NCBI GenBank assembly: GCA_934700375.1
Contig: CAKUXT010000097.1
Location: forward strand, 1-7,467
Direction: 5' to 3'
DNA from: an uncultured Bacilli bacterium
GTDB taxonomy: Bacteria; Bacillota_I; Bacilli_A; RFN20; CAG-288
Length of the DNA: 7,467 nucleotides
Below the pieces are notes generated by a model. It was not told the DNA's origin, searched no databases, and saw nothing but the letters and a program-made list of their open reading frames with translations. Shown here piece by piece: positions 6,118 to 7,467 of this stretch. Numbering within the stretch: the stretch's first letter is position 1; each line of letters starts with the position of its first letter. Made by a program: the position numbers and the translations under genes.

Positions 6118-6495
6118 TCATTGCTGATTCTGATAACTGGAGAGCAGATCTGTCGCAATCGTGAAGTAGACATGGTCTAGCCTGCTTGCTCCAAGCTTGG
6201 TTCCGCCGAAATATCTCACTATGTAGACACCGACATCCTTGATGTCTTTCCTCTCCATGAGATTTCTTGTCTTCTTCATCGATGAGATCGGTTCTTTGTC
6301 TTCGCTGGCTTCTGACACATAGACACCGAAGTGGTTCTTGTAGCGAAGGACACGAAGAATATGATTGGCTTTTGGATAATCCATATCCAGTTTTTCCTGA
6401 ATTCTTTTCAAGTCGTCTTCTTCGTCGATTTGAAAAAGAATGCCGATAAACTGGGAGCGTTTTTCATCATAAGTAAGTGTTTTCAATTCTTTCAT
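6118..6495 (-). CDS. Short IMPACT/YigZ-family protein (UPF0029 domain only)
   Basis: Protein of 125 aa matching the N-terminal domain of YigZ/YvyE/IMPACT proteins. Recognisable pieces are KRSQFIG (12-18, usual KSRFIG), ANHILRV (43-49, usual AxHxxxA), ASEDKEPISS in place of the usual SDDGEPSGTAG, and VYIVRYFGGTKLGASRLDHVY (from about residue 90), where the VRYFGGxKLG core is exact but the following GGLxRAY is replaced by SRLDHVY. Full-length bacterial members are about 200-210 aa with a C-terminal ferredoxin-like DUF1949 domain. That domain is absent here and the stop is clean, so this is a one-domain, diverged version. Relatives are linked to translation control and ribosome or RNA binding, but the biochemical role is unsettled. 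Its ribosome binding site is weak. It lies divergent to the DegV-type gene across an AT-rich gap of 62 nt and upstream of mrp, which has its own promoter. Confidence 0.88.
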   Translation of the reverse strand: MKELKTLTYDEKRSQFIGILFQIDEEDDLKRIQEKLDMDYPKANHILRVLRYKNHFGVYVSEASEDKEPISSMKKTRNLMERKDIKDVGVYIVRYFGGTKLGASRLDHVYFTIATDLLSSYQNQQ

Positions 6496-6540
6496 ATTTA
6501 TTTTTCACTATATATTCTATAAAATATAAACTTGTTTTTC
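6496..6540. promoter_or_regulatory. AT-rich divergent promoter region between IMPACT and DegV genes
   Basis: This AT-rich stretch separates two divergently read genes. On the plus strand TTTTCA (6502-6507), 17 nt, and TATAAA (6525-6530) form a moderate promoter for the DegV-type gene, with a start near 6537. On the minus strand TAGAAT and TATATT motifs could serve the IMPACT gene, but no clear -35 pairs with them. The boxes are suggested by position and composition only. Confidence 0.4.
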
Positions 6541-6557
6541 CACCCAGGAGGCAAAAC

Positions 6558-7424
6558 ATGAAAAAGTACAAAATCATCGTTGACAGCAGTTGTGATATGC
6601 CCGTTGACCTTTACGCTTCTCTTGATGTATCTGTAACTGATCTTATCATCAACTTCAATGAGAGGGAATATATCGACAGAAAAGAGATCTCACCAAAAGA
6701 GATTCTGAAGATCTATGATGAGACGAAAGTCTTTCCGAAGACTTCAGCCCTCAATGTAGCTGAGATTGAAGAATATCTTCAAAAGGGATTGAAAGAAGCA
6801 GAGCATCTCTTCTATCTTCCTATTTCCTCTCAGATCTCATCGATCAACAACAATGCCCATTTGGCCGTTGAAGATCTGAATTTAAAGGACAAAGTCACCG
6901 TTCTTGATTCTGCTTCCCTTTCTTCCGGTATCGCACTTGAAGTCATCGGCTTAGTTGAAGACATCAAAAAGGACCTGCCGCTAGAAGACATCATCCATAA
7001 TCATGAAGAGAGAGTAAACAAGATATCGATGTCCTTTGTCATCGATACGATGGAATTCCTTCATAAAGGCGGAAGATGTTCTGGTCTTACCTATCTCATC
7101 GGAAACAAGCTTCATCTTCATCCGATCATCGCTTTGACAAACGGCAAGATGAGCGTTCATACCATCGTCAGAGGAAAAGACATCACAAAAGGTGTCGAGA
7201 AGATCATCAGCGAATTCAAGGAAGAGTTCGATAAAGACAACATTGACTTCTCCTATCCGATCTACATTCCTCATGTCGAAGGCGAATATGGAGTGAAGAA
7301 GATCGAAAAGGACTTAAGAGAACTTGTCGGAACCAAGATTCTTATCCCTGTCGATGCCTCAGGCATCATCTGCTGTCACTGCGGAAGAGATACAGTCGGT
7401 CTTGCCTATATGAAGAAGAAATAA
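6558..7424 (+). CDS. DegV-family fatty-acid-binding protein (FakB-like)
   Basis: DegV-family proteins bind one fatty acid. The FakB members present it to the kinase FakA, so that exogenous fatty acids become acyl phosphate for phospholipid synthesis. The protein is 288 aa, the usual size. Family landmarks: KIIVDSSCDMP (5-15), KTSALNV (61-67) at the fatty-acid carboxylate site (usual TSQPS, so Ser-Ala-Leu is a variation), LPISSQISS (87-95), LDSASLSSG (116-124), the characteristic FLHKGGRCSG (167-176), LHPIIALTNGKM (187-198), and CCHCGRDTVGLAYM (272-285) near the C-terminus, where HxGPGxxG is common. The start is set at 6558 by AGGAGG (6546-6551) with a 6-nt gap. An in-frame ATG at 6477 exists but adds unrelated residues and overlaps the divergent gene. 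No fakA or lipid gene is in view, so the ligand and partner are inferred from the family. Confidence 0.94.
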   Translation: MKKYKIIVDSSCDMPVDLYASLDVSVTDLIINFNEREYIDRKEISPKEILKIYDETKVFPKTSALNVAEIEEYLQKGLKEAEHLFYLPISSQISSINNNAHLAVEDLNLKDKVTVLDSASLSSGIALEVIGLVEDIKKDLPLEDIIHNHEERVNKISMSFVIDTMEFLHKGGRCSGLTYLIGNKLHLHPIIALTNGKMSVHTIVRGKDITKGVEKIISEFKEEFDKDNIDFSYPIYIPHVEGEYGVKKIEKDLRELVGTKILIPVDASGIICCHCGRDTVGLAYMKKK

Positions 7425-7449
7425 TCGTCAAGCAAAAACACGGCCAATG

Positions 7450-7467
7450 TGTACCGCACCCCTGACA
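7450..7467 (+). mobile_element. Possible left end of an IS3-family (IS150 group) insertion sequence
   Basis: The window closes with TGTACCGCACCCCTGACA. From memory, IS150-group elements of the IS3 family begin TGTACTGCACCC, which differs at one of the first 12 bases. The match starts 26 nt after the DegV stop codon and runs off the edge, so neither the transposase nor the other end can be seen. Only 18 nt are available, so this is tentative. Confidence 0.35.

Noticed and set aside
6477..6557. Upstream in-frame ATG (6477) as the start of the DegV-type gene
   Set aside because: It would add 27 residues unrelated to the family, overlap the divergent IMPACT gene, and ignore the AGGAGG directly before the ATG at 6558.

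Overview
The window is a 7.5-kb piece of what looks like an ordinary Bacillota chromosome. Gene content is housekeeping, composition is low to moderate GC, SD sites are strong (AGGAGG type), genes are tightly packed, and there are two Gram-positive-style lipoprotein signal peptides. The particular acetate kinase variant (NRVVQGG and RRYGAHGTSH in place of the common HRVVHGG and RRYGFHGTSH) and the gene mix make me lean to an Erysipelotrichia-like lineage. That placement is inference, not something the sequence proves.

Layout. (1) Positions 1-3217, plus strand: the body of acetate kinase ackA, missing about its first 11 codons off the left edge. After only 45 nt come two overlapping lipoprotein genes (1255-2415 and 2408-3217), each with an N-terminal thioredoxin-fold CxxC domain. 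The first has a second CxxC domain as well. No convincing terminator or promoter separates ackA from the pair, so they may share a transcript. (2) Positions 3219-4202, minus strand: an NrnA-type DHH/DHHA1 phosphoesterase, whose stop codon lies 1 nt from the convergent lipoprotein gene. (3) Positions 4309-4478: a tRNA-Arg(TCT) gene with its own near-consensus promoter and a strong bidirectional hairpin terminator. (4) Positions 4482-6047, minus strand: an operon of an Mrp/NBP35-type ATPase followed with zero spacing by a CBS-pair protein with an N-terminal helical region holding an RNLLSH (HEPN-like R-x4-H) motif. It is driven by an extended -10 promoter overlapping a GC-rich inverted repeat. 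(5) Positions 6118-6495, minus strand: a short, divergent IMPACT/YigZ-family protein. (6) Positions 6558-7424, plus strand: a DegV/FakB-type fatty-acid-binding protein, divergently transcribed from the IMPACT gene. (7) The last 18 nt resemble the terminal inverted repeat of an IS3-family (IS150 group) insertion sequence, which would put a mobile element just off the right edge.

Functionally the region mixes acetate/ATP metabolism, extracytoplasmic thiol chemistry, nanoRNA/pAp turnover, Fe-S cluster assembly and exogenous fatty-acid use. No phage module, CRISPR array or toxin-antitoxin pair is visible. The least explained items are the duplicated thioredoxin-fold lipoproteins and the HEPN-like/CBS protein coupled to Mrp. 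There is no gene-free stretch longer than about 160 nt.
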